The notes under the pieces: model-generated | Database searches by the model: none | Told to the model about the DNA's origin: nothing | The model's input: only the letters and a program-made list of their open reading frames with translations | NCBI RefSeq assembly: GCF_006265095.1 | Contig: NZ_VCNK01000014.1 | Span: 124,001 to 188,000, forward strand | Source: Phaeobacter sp. B1627 | GTDB taxonomy: Bacteria > Pseudomonadota > Alphaproteobacteria > Rhodobacterales > Rhodobacteraceae | Length of the DNA: 64,000 bases | Reading direction: 5' to 3' | Program-made: the position numbers and the translations under genes | In this document: in pieces, positions 39,731-47,378 of the stretch | Layout: each line of letters starts with the position of its first letter | Numbering within the stretch: the first letter of the stretch is position 1

Positions 39731-40791
39731 GCAGAGCCAACCTGGCCGAAACGGGCGAAGGTCTCGAAGAATGGTTCGAACAGAGGCGTGCTGTGTTCGG
39801 CCCGGTGCACCACGTTGCGATCCTCGACGCTCAGCGTCTCCAGCAGCGGATCGCGGACCCGCAGCCACCCCCCCGGAGCCTCATCAAGCAGAGTATAGAG
39901 GGCCATGGACATTCCCCTTAACGCACCGGAGCCACGCGGCCCCTCGATCATTACCGACCCTGTGCAGTCTGCCTGAGAAAAAGCCTCGCGTCCAACCAGA
40001 CGTTGAAACCAATTGCACATAAGGTAGGGATGGTAGTCGTCCTGCCCCACCCGGCCCTGCGCCGGGCGCAGCGTGAAACGCGCCGTTCTTTGCCCGAGCC
40101 AGTCCTGCCAGTCCTGCGGCGGGGTCTCGTTGCAGAAGACCAGCGCGATACAGATTTCCGCCAGCAGATCCGCATCCTGATCCAGATAGGCCACCAATCC
40201 CGCAAACAGCAGGCTTTGATGTTCCTCCCGGTCCAGCGCCAGCGGCGCCCGGCCGTATTCCGTCAGGTAGAACACAATATGGGTCAATTCATAGGCCGCC
40301 TTGCGATTGGGCACCGCAAAGCTGCGGCTCTGCCGCATGAAGGCGCGCAAACGGTCGTCCAGCCCATCGACACCGGTCAGCTCGACTCCGCGCCGCGCCA
40401 GCAGGCGCCGCGCCTCCGCCCGCTGCAGATCCGATAACTCGCCTGCTGCGATATCCTGTCGCGCGATCCAATCGGCCATCACCTCCGCCCGCGCCCCCGG
40501 CAGCCCCAGATCCTCAAGGTCGAGACAGATCGACAGGATGAACCGGTAGTATTGGCGAAAGAAATTCAGATGTCGCAAACTGCCTTCGTAAAATGGCAAA
40601 AGCGGCTCCAGCGCCAGCATGGGCGTTTTACAACCTGACGTTTCTAAAACGTTCAGCAGCTCCGCATTCTCCTTCAGCCAGAGCACATCCAGCCGATCCT
40701 TTCGAAACGAGGCGAAACTATCGATCAATTGCGGAACAAGCGCCTGAGAAGACCGCGCCCGCGCTGCGGAAAAGGAAACAACCTGACCCAT
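39727..40791 (-). CDS. Uncharacterised protein of the SSTC-peptide operon
   Basis: A 354-residue soluble, mainly helical protein without any fold I can name. Visible features are a conserved-looking helical core (about 50-150, with FFRQYYRFILSICLDLEDLG). Then come AYELTHIVFYLTEYG and a Cys/Glu segment EICIALVFCNETPPQDWQDW. A C-terminal His/Trp region contains HPYLMCNWFQRLVGREAF. HIVFYLTEYG and YHPYLMCNW could hold catalytic or metal residues, but no known motif is met. It lies 105 bp downstream of the peptide gene and overlaps the permease. It could be the modifying enzyme, a binding partner or an immunity protein; I recall Roseobacter homologues listed only as unknown. Confidence 0.75.
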   Translation of the reverse strand: MGQVVSFSAARARSSQALVPQLIDSFASFRKDRLDVLWLKENAELLNVLETSGCKTPMLALEPLLPFYEGSLRHLNFFRQYYRFILSICLDLEDLGLPGARAEVMADWIARQDIAAGELSDLQRAEARRLLARRGVELTGVDGLDDRLRAFMRQSRSFAVPNRKAAYELTHIVFYLTEYGRAPLALDREEHQSLLFAGLVAYLDQDADLLAEICIALVFCNETPPQDWQDWLGQRTARFTLRPAQGRVGQDDYHPYLMCNWFQRLVGREAFSQADCTGSVMIEGPRGSGALRGMSMALYTLLDEAPGGWLRVRDPLLETLSVEDRNVVHRAEHSTPLFEPFFETFARFGQVGSA

Positions 40792-40827
40792 TCGATCCTC
40801 AATTCGTCAATTTCTGAAATCATAGAC

Positions 40828-40856
40828 GAGTGACCCGAAAATATTTCGGATCACTC
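40828..40856 (-). promoter_or_regulatory. Hairpin between peptide gene and its downstream partner
   Basis: Near-perfect inverted repeat: GAGTGA and TCACTC outer arms, CCGAAA/TTTCGG-type inner arms, AT loop. It sits in the 105-bp space between the peptide stop and the 354-residue gene. No U-run follows on the minus strand. This fits an mRNA-stability or processing element that lets the peptide be made in excess. Confidence 0.6.
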
Positions 40857-40896
40857 CTGCCACAGCAATGCGCTGCTCAGTATTCCGCTCTCTGGC

Positions 40897-41118
40897 TTAC
40901 TTTGCGGTCTCAAGGCAGGTGGACGACACCATCTGCGTTGCGTCGCCGGAGTGCATGTCGCTCTGCGATTCTGAAATACACGTGGAACTATATAGGGATA
41001 CCTGTGACCCGGCATGCTCCCCCCCGAGGCAGGTCGAGCTGAACAAGCCGACATTCTCACCTGCGAAAGCACCTGTTTCGGCAGGAACCGCGACATATGT
41101 TTTTTTCAAAGCAACCAT
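40897..41118 (-). CDS. 73-residue peptide with three SSTC motifs (putative precursor peptide)
   Basis: A small, well-formed gene: ATG eight bases after GGAGAGA, 73 codons, TAA. The N-terminal 26 residues (MVALKKTYVAVPAETGAFAG then ENVGLF) look like a leader. The rest contains SSTC three times, at 27-30, 44-47 and 65-68, each after a hydrophobic pair (LF, LY, MV) and before L or I. The only three cysteines lie in these motifs, spaced 17 and 21 residues. Repeated Ser-Ser-Thr-Cys cores behind a leader resemble RiPP precursors. No lanthionine synthetase, radical SAM, YcaO or DUF692 gene is adjacent. A metal- or redox-binding small protein is the alternative. Confidence 0.75.
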   Translation of the reverse strand: MVALKKTYVAVPAETGAFAGENVGLFSSTCLGGEHAGSQVSLYSSTCISESQSDMHSGDATQMVSSTCLETAK

Positions 41119-41222
41119 TGTTTTCTCTCCGTCAAAAAGTTCGATGATTCAAAAACTGCCAGCCATGTGAAATAATTCAAGAAAATAATCAGTCGAAAAA
41201 TACATAAAAAAACTCTGCCACA

Positions 41223-41417
41223 TTAATAGTGGTGATCAATAAATTGATTTCCGTCACCAATTCGACTTGCCCACAATAAATCCACAGAAAAATTCACAAG
41301 CCCATTTTTGCAAAGCGTTTTTAATTCCTCAGGGTTGATACCGGTAAAGTTGCGGAGCCTGACAACCAGAGCCCAAACGCGCGGCAAAACTGCCTGATTC
41401 TGCAGCAGAAAATACAT
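41223..41417 (-). CDS. Possible 64-residue protein upstream of the SSTC peptide
   Basis: An open frame starting MYFLLQNQAVLPRVWALVVR and running to a TAA in AT-rich DNA. It has the same strand as the peptide gene, 104 bp before it. The N-terminal half is hydrophobic with basic residues; the C-terminus ends GDGNQFIDHHY. The ribosome site is poor, and an ATCAAT/ATTGAT inverted repeat overlaps its last codons. It may be a real small protein, the remnant of a longer gene, or part of a leader region. Confidence 0.3.
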   Translation of the reverse strand: MYFLLQNQAVLPRVWALVVRLRNFTGINPEELKTLCKNGLVNFSVDLLWASRIGDGNQFIDHHY

Positions 41418-41520
41418 GAGCGCCCCGGCCCAGAGAGCACCGGGCCAGGGCCTGCATTGCTTGCGAGACGGCGGGATTTCAGCGATAGAACTCCCGGGAC
41501 AGCGCAGAACGGAGACCGAC

Positions 41521-42327
41521 ATGAAGATCGCCAGTTTCAACATCAACGGCATCAAGGCCCGCCTCAATGCGCTCGGGGACTGGCTGGACGAAGCCCAGCC
41601 CGACGTCGCCGTGCTGCAGGAGATCAAATCCGTCGATGAGGCCTTCCCGCGCGAGATGATCGAGGACCGCGGCTACAATCTGGAAACCCACGGTCAAAAA
41701 GGGTTCAACGGGGTGGCGATTCTGTCAAAGCTGCCGCTTGAGGATGTGCAACGCGGTCTGCCCGGCGACGACAGCGACACCCAGGCCCGATGGATCGAGG
41801 CGACGGTCGTGGGCAAGCAGGCGATCCGAATCTGCGGCCTCTATCTGCCCAACGGCAACCCGGTCGAGCTGAACGCGGATGGCAGCCCGGTTGCGGGCGG
41901 GAAATACGCCTATAAACTTGCCTGGATGGAGCGCCTCAGGGCCCGTGCAGAGGCGCTTTTGGCGGAGGAGATGCCCGCCTTGATGGCCGGGGACTACAAT
42001 ATCATCCCCCAGGCCGAAGATGCCAGCCGTCCCGAAGTCTGGCGCGACGACGCGCTGTTTCGGCCCGAAAGCCGCGATGCATTCCGCAGAATCGTCAACC
42101 TCGGCTTCACCGAAGCCTTTCGCAGCCGCACCCATGGCCCGGGCCACTACACGTTCTGGGACTATCAGGCAGGCGCGTGGAACCGCAACGACGGCATCCG
42201 CATCGACCACTTTCTGCTGAGCCCGCAGGCGGCGGATCTGTTGCTGGACTGCCAGATCGACAAGGACATCCGCGCCCGCGAGAAACCCTCCGACCATGTG
42301 CCGATCTGGGTCGAACTGGACCTCTGA
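41521..42327 (+). CDS. xthA: Exodeoxyribonuclease III
   Basis: A 268-residue AP endonuclease/3'-5' exonuclease of the ExoIII family, in base-excision repair. Active-site pieces are FNINGIKAR, E34 in LQEIK, D158 and N160 in GDYNIIP, and D258-H259 in SDHVPIW. The start ATG gives the canonical MKIASFNING. It is divergent from the peptide operon. Confidence 0.96.
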   Translation: MKIASFNINGIKARLNALGDWLDEAQPDVAVLQEIKSVDEAFPREMIEDRGYNLETHGQKGFNGVAILSKLPLEDVQRGLPGDDSDTQARWIEATVVGKQAIRICGLYLPNGNPVELNADGSPVAGGKYAYKLAWMERLRARAEALLAEEMPALMAGDYNIIPQAEDASRPEVWRDDALFRPESRDAFRRIVNLGFTEAFRSRTHGPGHYTFWDYQAGAWNRNDGIRIDHFLLSPQAADLLLDCQIDKDIRAREKPSDHVPIWVELDL

Positions 42328-42461
42328 AGACCCGGGTATCTGTGGGCCAGAGCTCTGTGCCCCGCTTGCGCCCTGATCCGGAAAACGTTCCGTGTGGCGA
42401 CCGGGCAGCGGCGCGGGGTCGCGACGGGGGGGCCATCCGGGGACCGGCCCGGCCGCTGCCG

Positions 42462-43652
42462 CTACAGGCGGGGCGCCGTCCGGTCCTGCCGGGTCTCATC
42501 GTGGCGGTAGATCCAGTCGAACTGACTGACCATGCGCTGCGGCGCCAGCGCGCCTGCCAGACGTAAAATCCCATGCGCAGGCCAGCTCAGCGGCGCCCGC
42601 AGGTGGTATTTCCAGGCATTGCCACTGGCGGCCTCCACCACTTTAGCCGCCCTTGCCCGCCGCCGGAGCTGATAGGCCGACAAGGCGGCCGCGATATCGG
42701 GAGCCGCCGCCAGGCAATCCACCAGCGCATAGGCATCCTCCAGCGCCATATTCGCGCCCTGCGCCATGAAGGGGAGCGTCGGATGCGCCGCATCCCCCAG
42801 CAACGCAATGCCGTCCTGCCCCCAGTTCTGTGCGACCGGATGACGAAACAGGCCCCACAGCTTGACCTCGTCCACAGTGTCCAGCAGCTCCCGCGCGATG
42901 CCGCCAAACCCGGCGAAGGCCTGTCGGAGATTGTCGGGATTGTCGCCGTGGCTCCAGCTTTCCTCGGCCCAATTCCGTCGCGCCTGCGCAGCCACCAGAT
43001 TGACCATTGACCCATCCCTGATCGGATAGGTCACCAGATGCCGCCCAGGCCCCATGAACACCTGCGCCTCGGGTGGCAGGCCCAGCCGATTGGGCACCGT
43101 CGCGCGCCAGGCCACCTGGCCGCTGAACCGGGGGGCGCGCACTGCATTCAGGGCCGGTCTCACCCGCGAATGGATGCCGTCAGCGCCGATGACCAGGTCC
43201 GCGTGGCACTTCGCCCCATTGGCCAGATGCACCGCCGGACGCGGGCCGGGCACCACTGTGCTGACCTTCTGCAACAGGCGCACCTGAACGCCCGAGCGGC
43301 GCACTGCATCGGCCAGCAGGTGGATCAGATCGGCCCGATGCACGAAATAATACCGCAGGTCCGGCGCATATTGGTCCAGATCAAGCCGCAGCACCTCGCG
43401 GCCATGGGCGTGATGGCGCAGGACCACGGCGCGGGCCCGTTGCGCACACCAGGCCAGATCATCCGCCAGCCCCATCGCCCGCAGCACTGCGACGCCGTTC
43501 GGGGTGACCTGCAGACCGGCACCGACCTCGGAGATCTCCTCGGCCTGTTCCAGCACCGTGACCTGCGCCCCCTTTTGACGCAGCAGATAGGCCACCGCGA
43601 GACCACCGATCCCCGCCCCGACCACCGATATTCTGACGTCCTTGAAGTTCAT
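42462..43652 (-). CDS. FAD-dependent monooxygenase (salicylate hydroxylase-like)
   Basis: A 396-residue class A flavoprotein monooxygenase. The ADP-binding motif GAGIGGL is at 11-17, the DG motif is seen in VIGADGIHSRVR, and the GD motif in LLGDAAHPTLPFMAQGANMA. Closest in pattern to salicylate/3-hydroxybenzoate 6-hydroxylases of Rhodobacterales, often called UbiH/COQ6-like or salicylate hydroxylase. The start at MNFKDVR is supported by AGGGG; a more upstream ATG lacks a ribosome site. No aromatic-degradation genes are adjacent, so the substrate is open. Confidence 0.87.
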   Translation of the reverse strand: MNFKDVRISVVGAGIGGLAVAYLLRQKGAQVTVLEQAEEISEVGAGLQVTPNGVAVLRAMGLADDLAWCAQRARAVVLRHHAHGREVLRLDLDQYAPDLRYYFVHRADLIHLLADAVRRSGVQVRLLQKVSTVVPGPRPAVHLANGAKCHADLVIGADGIHSRVRPALNAVRAPRFSGQVAWRATVPNRLGLPPEAQVFMGPGRHLVTYPIRDGSMVNLVAAQARRNWAEESWSHGDNPDNLRQAFAGFGGIARELLDTVDEVKLWGLFRHPVAQNWGQDGIALLGDAAHPTLPFMAQGANMALEDAYALVDCLAAAPDIAAALSAYQLRRRARAAKVVEAASGNAWKYHLRAPLSWPAHGILRLAGALAPQRMVSQFDWIYRHDETRQDRTAPRL

Positions 43653-43690
43653 TCGCCCCTGACCTGCATTCCCCGTGCCATCGCTCATAA

Positions 43691-43723
43691 CAAAAAAGCG
43701 CCGGATCAAAAGACCCGGCGCTT
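43691..43723 (-). terminator. Intrinsic terminator of dksA
   Basis: Read on the minus strand, AAGCGCCGG pairs with CCGGCGCTT around a 10-nt loop and is followed by TTTTTTG. It lies 35 bp past the dksA stop. Confidence 0.93.
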
Positions 43724-43758
43724 CATAAACTTGTGGATGTAGGACTTTTTTGGTGGTC

Positions 43759-44181
43759 CTAATCGTCGCGATGGACCTTCTCTCGACGTTCGTGCCGCTC
43801 CTGAGCCTCAAGGCTCATGGTTGCAATCGGACGCGCGTCCAGCCGTTTCAATGAAATTGGTTCCCCGGTGACTTCGCAGTAGCCATACTCGCCCTCGTCG
43901 ATACGACGGATCGCAGAGTCGATCTTGGCCACAAGTTTGCGTTGACGATCCCGGGTGCGCAGCTCAAGCGCGCGGTCGGTCTCTTCGCTGGCACGATCAG
44001 CCACGTCGGGAATATTACGGGTGTTTTCCTGCAGGCCTTCAATGGTGTCACGGCTTTCATCCAAAAGCTCGGCTTTCCAGTTGTACAGCTTGCGGCGGAA
44101 ATATTCCATCTGCCGTTCGTTCATGAACGGCTCGTCTTCAGCCGGGCGATAGTCCTCCGGCAGAAACGTTTCCTGCTTCAT
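43759..44181 (-). CDS. dksA: RNA polymerase-binding factor DksA, single-Cys type
   Basis: A 140-residue DksA that works with ppGpp on RNA polymerase. The coiled-coil domain includes NERQMEYFRRKLYNWKAELL, and DVADRASEETDRALELRTRD carries the tip acidic residues. The zinc-finger positions read C102, T105, S and A instead of four Cys, so no ordinary zinc site is formed. Such Cys-poor DksA proteins occur in Rhodobacterales. The start MKQETFLPED is supported by GGAG; an upstream in-frame ATG adds 19 residues. Confidence 0.93.
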   Translation of the reverse strand: MKQETFLPEDYRPAEDEPFMNERQMEYFRRKLYNWKAELLDESRDTIEGLQENTRNIPDVADRASEETDRALELRTRDRQRKLVAKIDSAIRRIDEGEYGYCEVTGEPISLKRLDARPIATMSLEAQERHERREKVHRDD

Positions 44182-44368
44182 TTCGGCTCCTTCGGTCTGG
44201 CCCATCACCTTGGTCTCTGCAAATTTTCCAAGCATCAAAGCTCCCCCATGCCGCTGCGTTTATCGCCATGTGCGCCGAATGTCACTACACAATAATTCCA
44301 CGCTGTGATTAAACCTGCACCTAGCATGTCAATTCGGCAATATTAGGGCGCAGCCTAAAGGAGACTCC

Positions 44369-45208
44369 ATGCAATTTCAGGGCACTAAGGACTATGTCGC
44401 CACCGATGACCTGAAGATCGCGGTCAATGCAGCGGTCACATTGGAGCGCCCTTTGCTGGTCAAGGGAGAACCCGGAACCGGCAAGACGGAGCTGGCAAAA
44501 CAGGTCTCCGATGCCCTCGGTTTGCGCATGATCGAATGGAACGTCAAATCCACCACCCGCGCCCAGCAGGGGCTATATGAGTATGACGCGGTGTCCCGTC
44601 TGCGCGACAGCCAGCTGGGCGACGAACGGGTGCATGATGTACGCAATTATATCCGCAAGGGCAAGCTCTGGGAGGCCTTCGAGGCGGATGAAAAGGTCGT
44701 CCTGCTGATCGACGAAATCGACAAGGCCGACATCGAATTCCCCAACGATCTGCTGCAGGAACTCGACAAGATGGAGTTCCACGTCTACGAGACCGGCGAA
44801 ACTGTTCGTGCCCGCCATCGCCCGATCATGATCATCACCTCCAACAACGAAAAGGAACTGCCGGACGCCTTTCTGCGCCGCTGTTTCTTTCACTACATCC
44901 GCTTCCCGGATGCGGAGACGATGAAGAAGATCGTCGAGGTGCACCACCCTGAGATCAAATCCGACCTGCTCACCGCCGCGCTGACCCAGTTCTACGAGAT
45001 CCGCGAGACCCAGGGGCTGAAGAAAAAACCCTCCACCTCCGAGGTGATCGACTGGCTGAAGCTGCTGCTGGCCGAGGATCTGACCCCCGCCGATCTGGCC
45101 CGCGACGGTGTCAATGCCCTGCCCAAGCTGCATGGCGCTCTGCTCAAGAATGAACAGGACGTGCATCTGTTCGAACGGCTGGCCTTCATGGCCAGACGCG
45201 GCCGCTAG
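44369..45208 (+). CDS. MoxR-type AAA+ ATPase
   Basis: A 279-residue AAA+ protein of the MoxR family, thought to work as a chaperone with VWA-domain partners. Walker A GEPGTGKT is at 33-40, Walker B LLIDEIDKAD at about 112-121, the sensor-1 segment IITSNNEKELP and the arginine-finger region LRRCFFHYIRFPD follow. The partner VWA gene is at 47379, separated by two other rightward genes, so the four may form one unit. Confidence 0.92.
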   Translation: MQFQGTKDYVATDDLKIAVNAAVTLERPLLVKGEPGTGKTELAKQVSDALGLRMIEWNVKSTTRAQQGLYEYDAVSRLRDSQLGDERVHDVRNYIRKGKLWEAFEADEKVVLLIDEIDKADIEFPNDLLQELDKMEFHVYETGETVRARHRPIMIITSNNEKELPDAFLRRCFFHYIRFPDAETMKKIVEVHHPEIKSDLLTAALTQFYEIRETQGLKKKPSTSEVIDWLKLLLAEDLTPADLARDGVNALPKLHGALLKNEQDVHLFERLAFMARRGR

Positions 45209-45524
45209 GCGCCGCCACAGCCCCGTCCCCGTCGCAGGGGTCGCAACCCCAAAAGCACAGCTCGCGGCCCTGTCATTGCCCCGACTTCAAAATCTTGCCG
45301 CATTTCTGCGCCATTGCAGTAGGCTCGACCGGACGGCGTGCGCGGCAAGAGCGCGCGCGGAAAGGTCGGCGTGGAAGGTCGGCGTGGAAGACAGGTCGAC
45401 GAAGACGGCTATGGAGACGAGGCGAGTATTACGAGTGACCTTGATACAGTTTTTTCCGGACGCCCTGTTGCCCGCCTTGCGGGCGACGTTGCGCAGCCCG
45501 CGGACAACGTTGCTCAGCCTGCGG
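45209..45524. other. Intergenic region with two tandem repeats before the DUF2927 gene
   Basis: A 316-bp region without a convincing gene. It holds a 13-bp perfect duplication (45362-45387) and a 21-bp duplication running into the start codon (45484-45525). An open frame crosses it in phase with the lipoprotein, but the ATG at the lipobox-containing signal peptide is the likely start. Confidence 0.6.
45362..45387. repeat. Two tandem 13-bp units
   Basis: aaggtcggcgtgg twice, perfect, in the leader of the DUF2927 lipoprotein gene. Confidence 0.95.
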
Positions 45525-45525
45525 A
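45484..45525. repeat. Two tandem 21-bp units abutting a start codon
   Basis: Two 21-bp copies that differ at three positions (45484-45504 and 45505-45525). The last base is the A of the DUF2927 ATG. The duplication shifts the distance between upstream signals and the start. Confidence 0.92.
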
Positions 45526-46901
45526 TGAGGATCCGTCCCGCCCTGCTGGCGGCTCTCGGGCTGGCGCTTCTGGCCGGCGCCTGCAGCGATGGTGGCCCGC
45601 CCCCCACCCGCGCCGCTGCGGGGAATGCGCTCTCCCTGCCTCCGATCCGCACCTTTGCCACCACCGCCGCTCTGGCCCCGCAACGGTCCAACTCCGATAT
45701 GGCCCGCGATTTTCTGGACCTGCATTTCCGTCTTGAGGGCGGCAGCACATTGCCGGTGCTGACACGGTTCGAGATGCCCATCGGCGTCGCCGTCACCGGC
45801 AGCCCGACCGCGACGCTGCGCCCGGATCTGGAGGCGCTGCTGCGCCGCCTGCGCCGCGAAGCCGGGATCGATATCCGCCTCACCCCGCCCGCCGAGGCCC
45901 GCATCACGATCGAGGCCGTGAGCCGCGACCGCATCCAGCGGGTCCTGCCTCAGGCGGCCTGTTTCGTGGTTCCCAATGTCAGCTCGCTTGACGAATACCG
46001 CCGCAATCGCCGCGCGCTGCAGACCGATTGGAAAAGCCTCCGCCGCCGCGACCGGCTCGCGATCTTCGTCCCCAACGACGTCAGCCCGCAAGAGCTGCGG
46101 GACTGTCTGCACGAAGAGCTGGCTCAGGCGCTGGGGCCCCTCAATGACCTCTACCGATTGCCCGATTCCGTCTTCAATGACGACAACATCCACGCCATTC
46201 TGACCGGCTTTGACATGCTGATGCTGCGCGCCACCTATGACCCTGCGCTGACGACCGGCATGACCCGCCCAGAGGTCGCCGCCCGCATTCCGGCCATTCT
46301 CGCCCGGCTCAATCCCGCAGGCGAGACGCGCCGCTCCGCCCCGCTCCCCGAAACCCCGAGAGCCTGGATCACAGCGGTGGAAACCGCCCTTGGCGCCTAT
46401 GGCTCCGACGCGACCCGCAGCCGCGCCGCCCATGAGGCCGCCCGGATAGCCCGCGATCTCGGCTGGCATGATCATCGCCGCGCCTTTGGCCACTTTCTGC
46501 TGGGCCGCACCGAACAGAGCCGCGACACCGGGCTCGCAGAGGCGCATTTCCGCACCGCGCTCACCTTTTTCGGTCAGGGGCCCGACACCGCCAATCACCG
46601 GGCGCTGATCCAGTCCCGTCTGGCCGCCTTTGCGCTTCAGGCCGCAGAGTATGACAGCGCCGCGCGGCTGCTCGATCAGGCGATGCCTGCGGCAAAAGCC
46701 GGACAAAACGCCGCACTCCTGTCGACCCTCCTGATGATGAAGGCCCGCCTCGCCGACGCCCGGGGCCATCGCCGCGAGGCTGCGGCATTGCGCTCTGACA
46801 GCATTGGCTGGGCGCTCTACGGGCTGGGCACCGAGGCGACGATAGACCATCAACTGCGCCACCGGACGGCCGCCACCACTGCCGCCGCCACCCTGCGCTG
46901 A
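45525..46901 (+). CDS. DUF2927 lipoprotein
   Basis: A 458-residue lipoprotein. The signal peptide (MRIRPALLAALGLALLAGAC) has a lipobox with Cys20. The DUF2927 domain (about 90-230) contains AACFVVPNVSS, RLAIFVPNDVSPQELRDCLH and the metalloprotease-like HEELAQALGPLND; the same motif is seen in Rhodobacterales relatives. The C-terminal 180 residues contain helical repeats resembling TPR. Cell-envelope role presumed. A GTG 30 codons upstream is a less likely start. Confidence 0.82.
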   Translation: MRIRPALLAALGLALLAGACSDGGPPPTRAAAGNALSLPPIRTFATTAALAPQRSNSDMARDFLDLHFRLEGGSTLPVLTRFEMPIGVAVTGSPTATLRPDLEALLRRLRREAGIDIRLTPPAEARITIEAVSRDRIQRVLPQAACFVVPNVSSLDEYRRNRRALQTDWKSLRRRDRLAIFVPNDVSPQELRDCLHEELAQALGPLNDLYRLPDSVFNDDNIHAILTGFDMLMLRATYDPALTTGMTRPEVAARIPAILARLNPAGETRRSAPLPETPRAWITAVETALGAYGSDATRSRAAHEAARIARDLGWHDHRRAFGHFLLGRTEQSRDTGLAEAHFRTALTFFGQGPDTANHRALIQSRLAAFALQAAEYDSAARLLDQAMPAAKAGQNAALLSTLLMMKARLADARGHRREAAALRSDSIGWALYGLGTEATIDHQLRHRTAATTAAATLR

Positions 46902-46958
46902 TCCGACCAAACCGGCCCCAGGCGGGTATGGATGTGGGGCCTGAGAGGGCTGTTCGCC

Positions 46959-47006
46959 CCCCGTGCCTGCCCCCGTACTCGCCCCCGTGCTTGCCCCCGC
47001 CCTTGC
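46959..47006. repeat. Four tandem 12-bp units
   Basis: ccccgtgcctgc and three variants in head-to-tail array, in the 236-bp space between the DUF2927 and 57-residue genes. Non-coding as far as seen. Confidence 0.93.
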
Positions 47007-47137
47007 ATCCATCGTTGCACGGGTCTTTGCACTGGCGGCACGGCCGCGCTATACGCGGCAGAACCATTTGTCACAGATCCTTCGGCCGCTACCGGAAAAG
47101 CCCGCCGCCGCAGGACGCAAGCACCGGGAAGACCCAC

Positions 47138-47311
47138 ATGATCGTGATCCTCGCACTCCTCTCTGGCGCGGCCCTCGGCGCCTTCAAGGCCCGCAAACGT
47201 GGCGGCAACCTTGCCGATATGCTGCAATACGGGGCTGTCTACGCCATGATCTTTGGTATTCTCGGCCTGCTCGCCACCATCATTGCCCACCGTATGATCG
47301 TCAGCCCCTGA
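47138..47311 (+). CDS. 57-residue two-span membrane protein
   Basis: A short membrane protein with helix 1 MIVILALLSGAALGAFKAR and helix 2 GAVYAMIFGILGLLATII, separated by a basic loop RKRGGNLADMLQ. GGGAAG is placed 7-8 bases upstream of the ATG. I recall near-identical short proteins next to MoxR/VWA genes in Rhodobacterales, sometimes misnamed apolipoprotein acyltransferase. Function unknown. Followed by the VWA gene after 67 bp. Confidence 0.82.
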   Translation: MIVILALLSGAALGAFKARKRGGNLADMLQYGAVYAMIFGILGLLATIIAHRMIVSP

Positions 47312-47378
47312 CCCCCCGCGCCTCACCGGGCCTCATACCACCCCGCACGACGCCTCGCGCCGCGGATCGGAGAACGCC

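Noticed and set aside
45429-47012. 527-codon minus-strand frame antisense to the DUF2927 gene
   Set aside because: Gly/Ala/Arg-rich shadow without start signals; the lipoprotein on the plus strand has a proper signal peptide.
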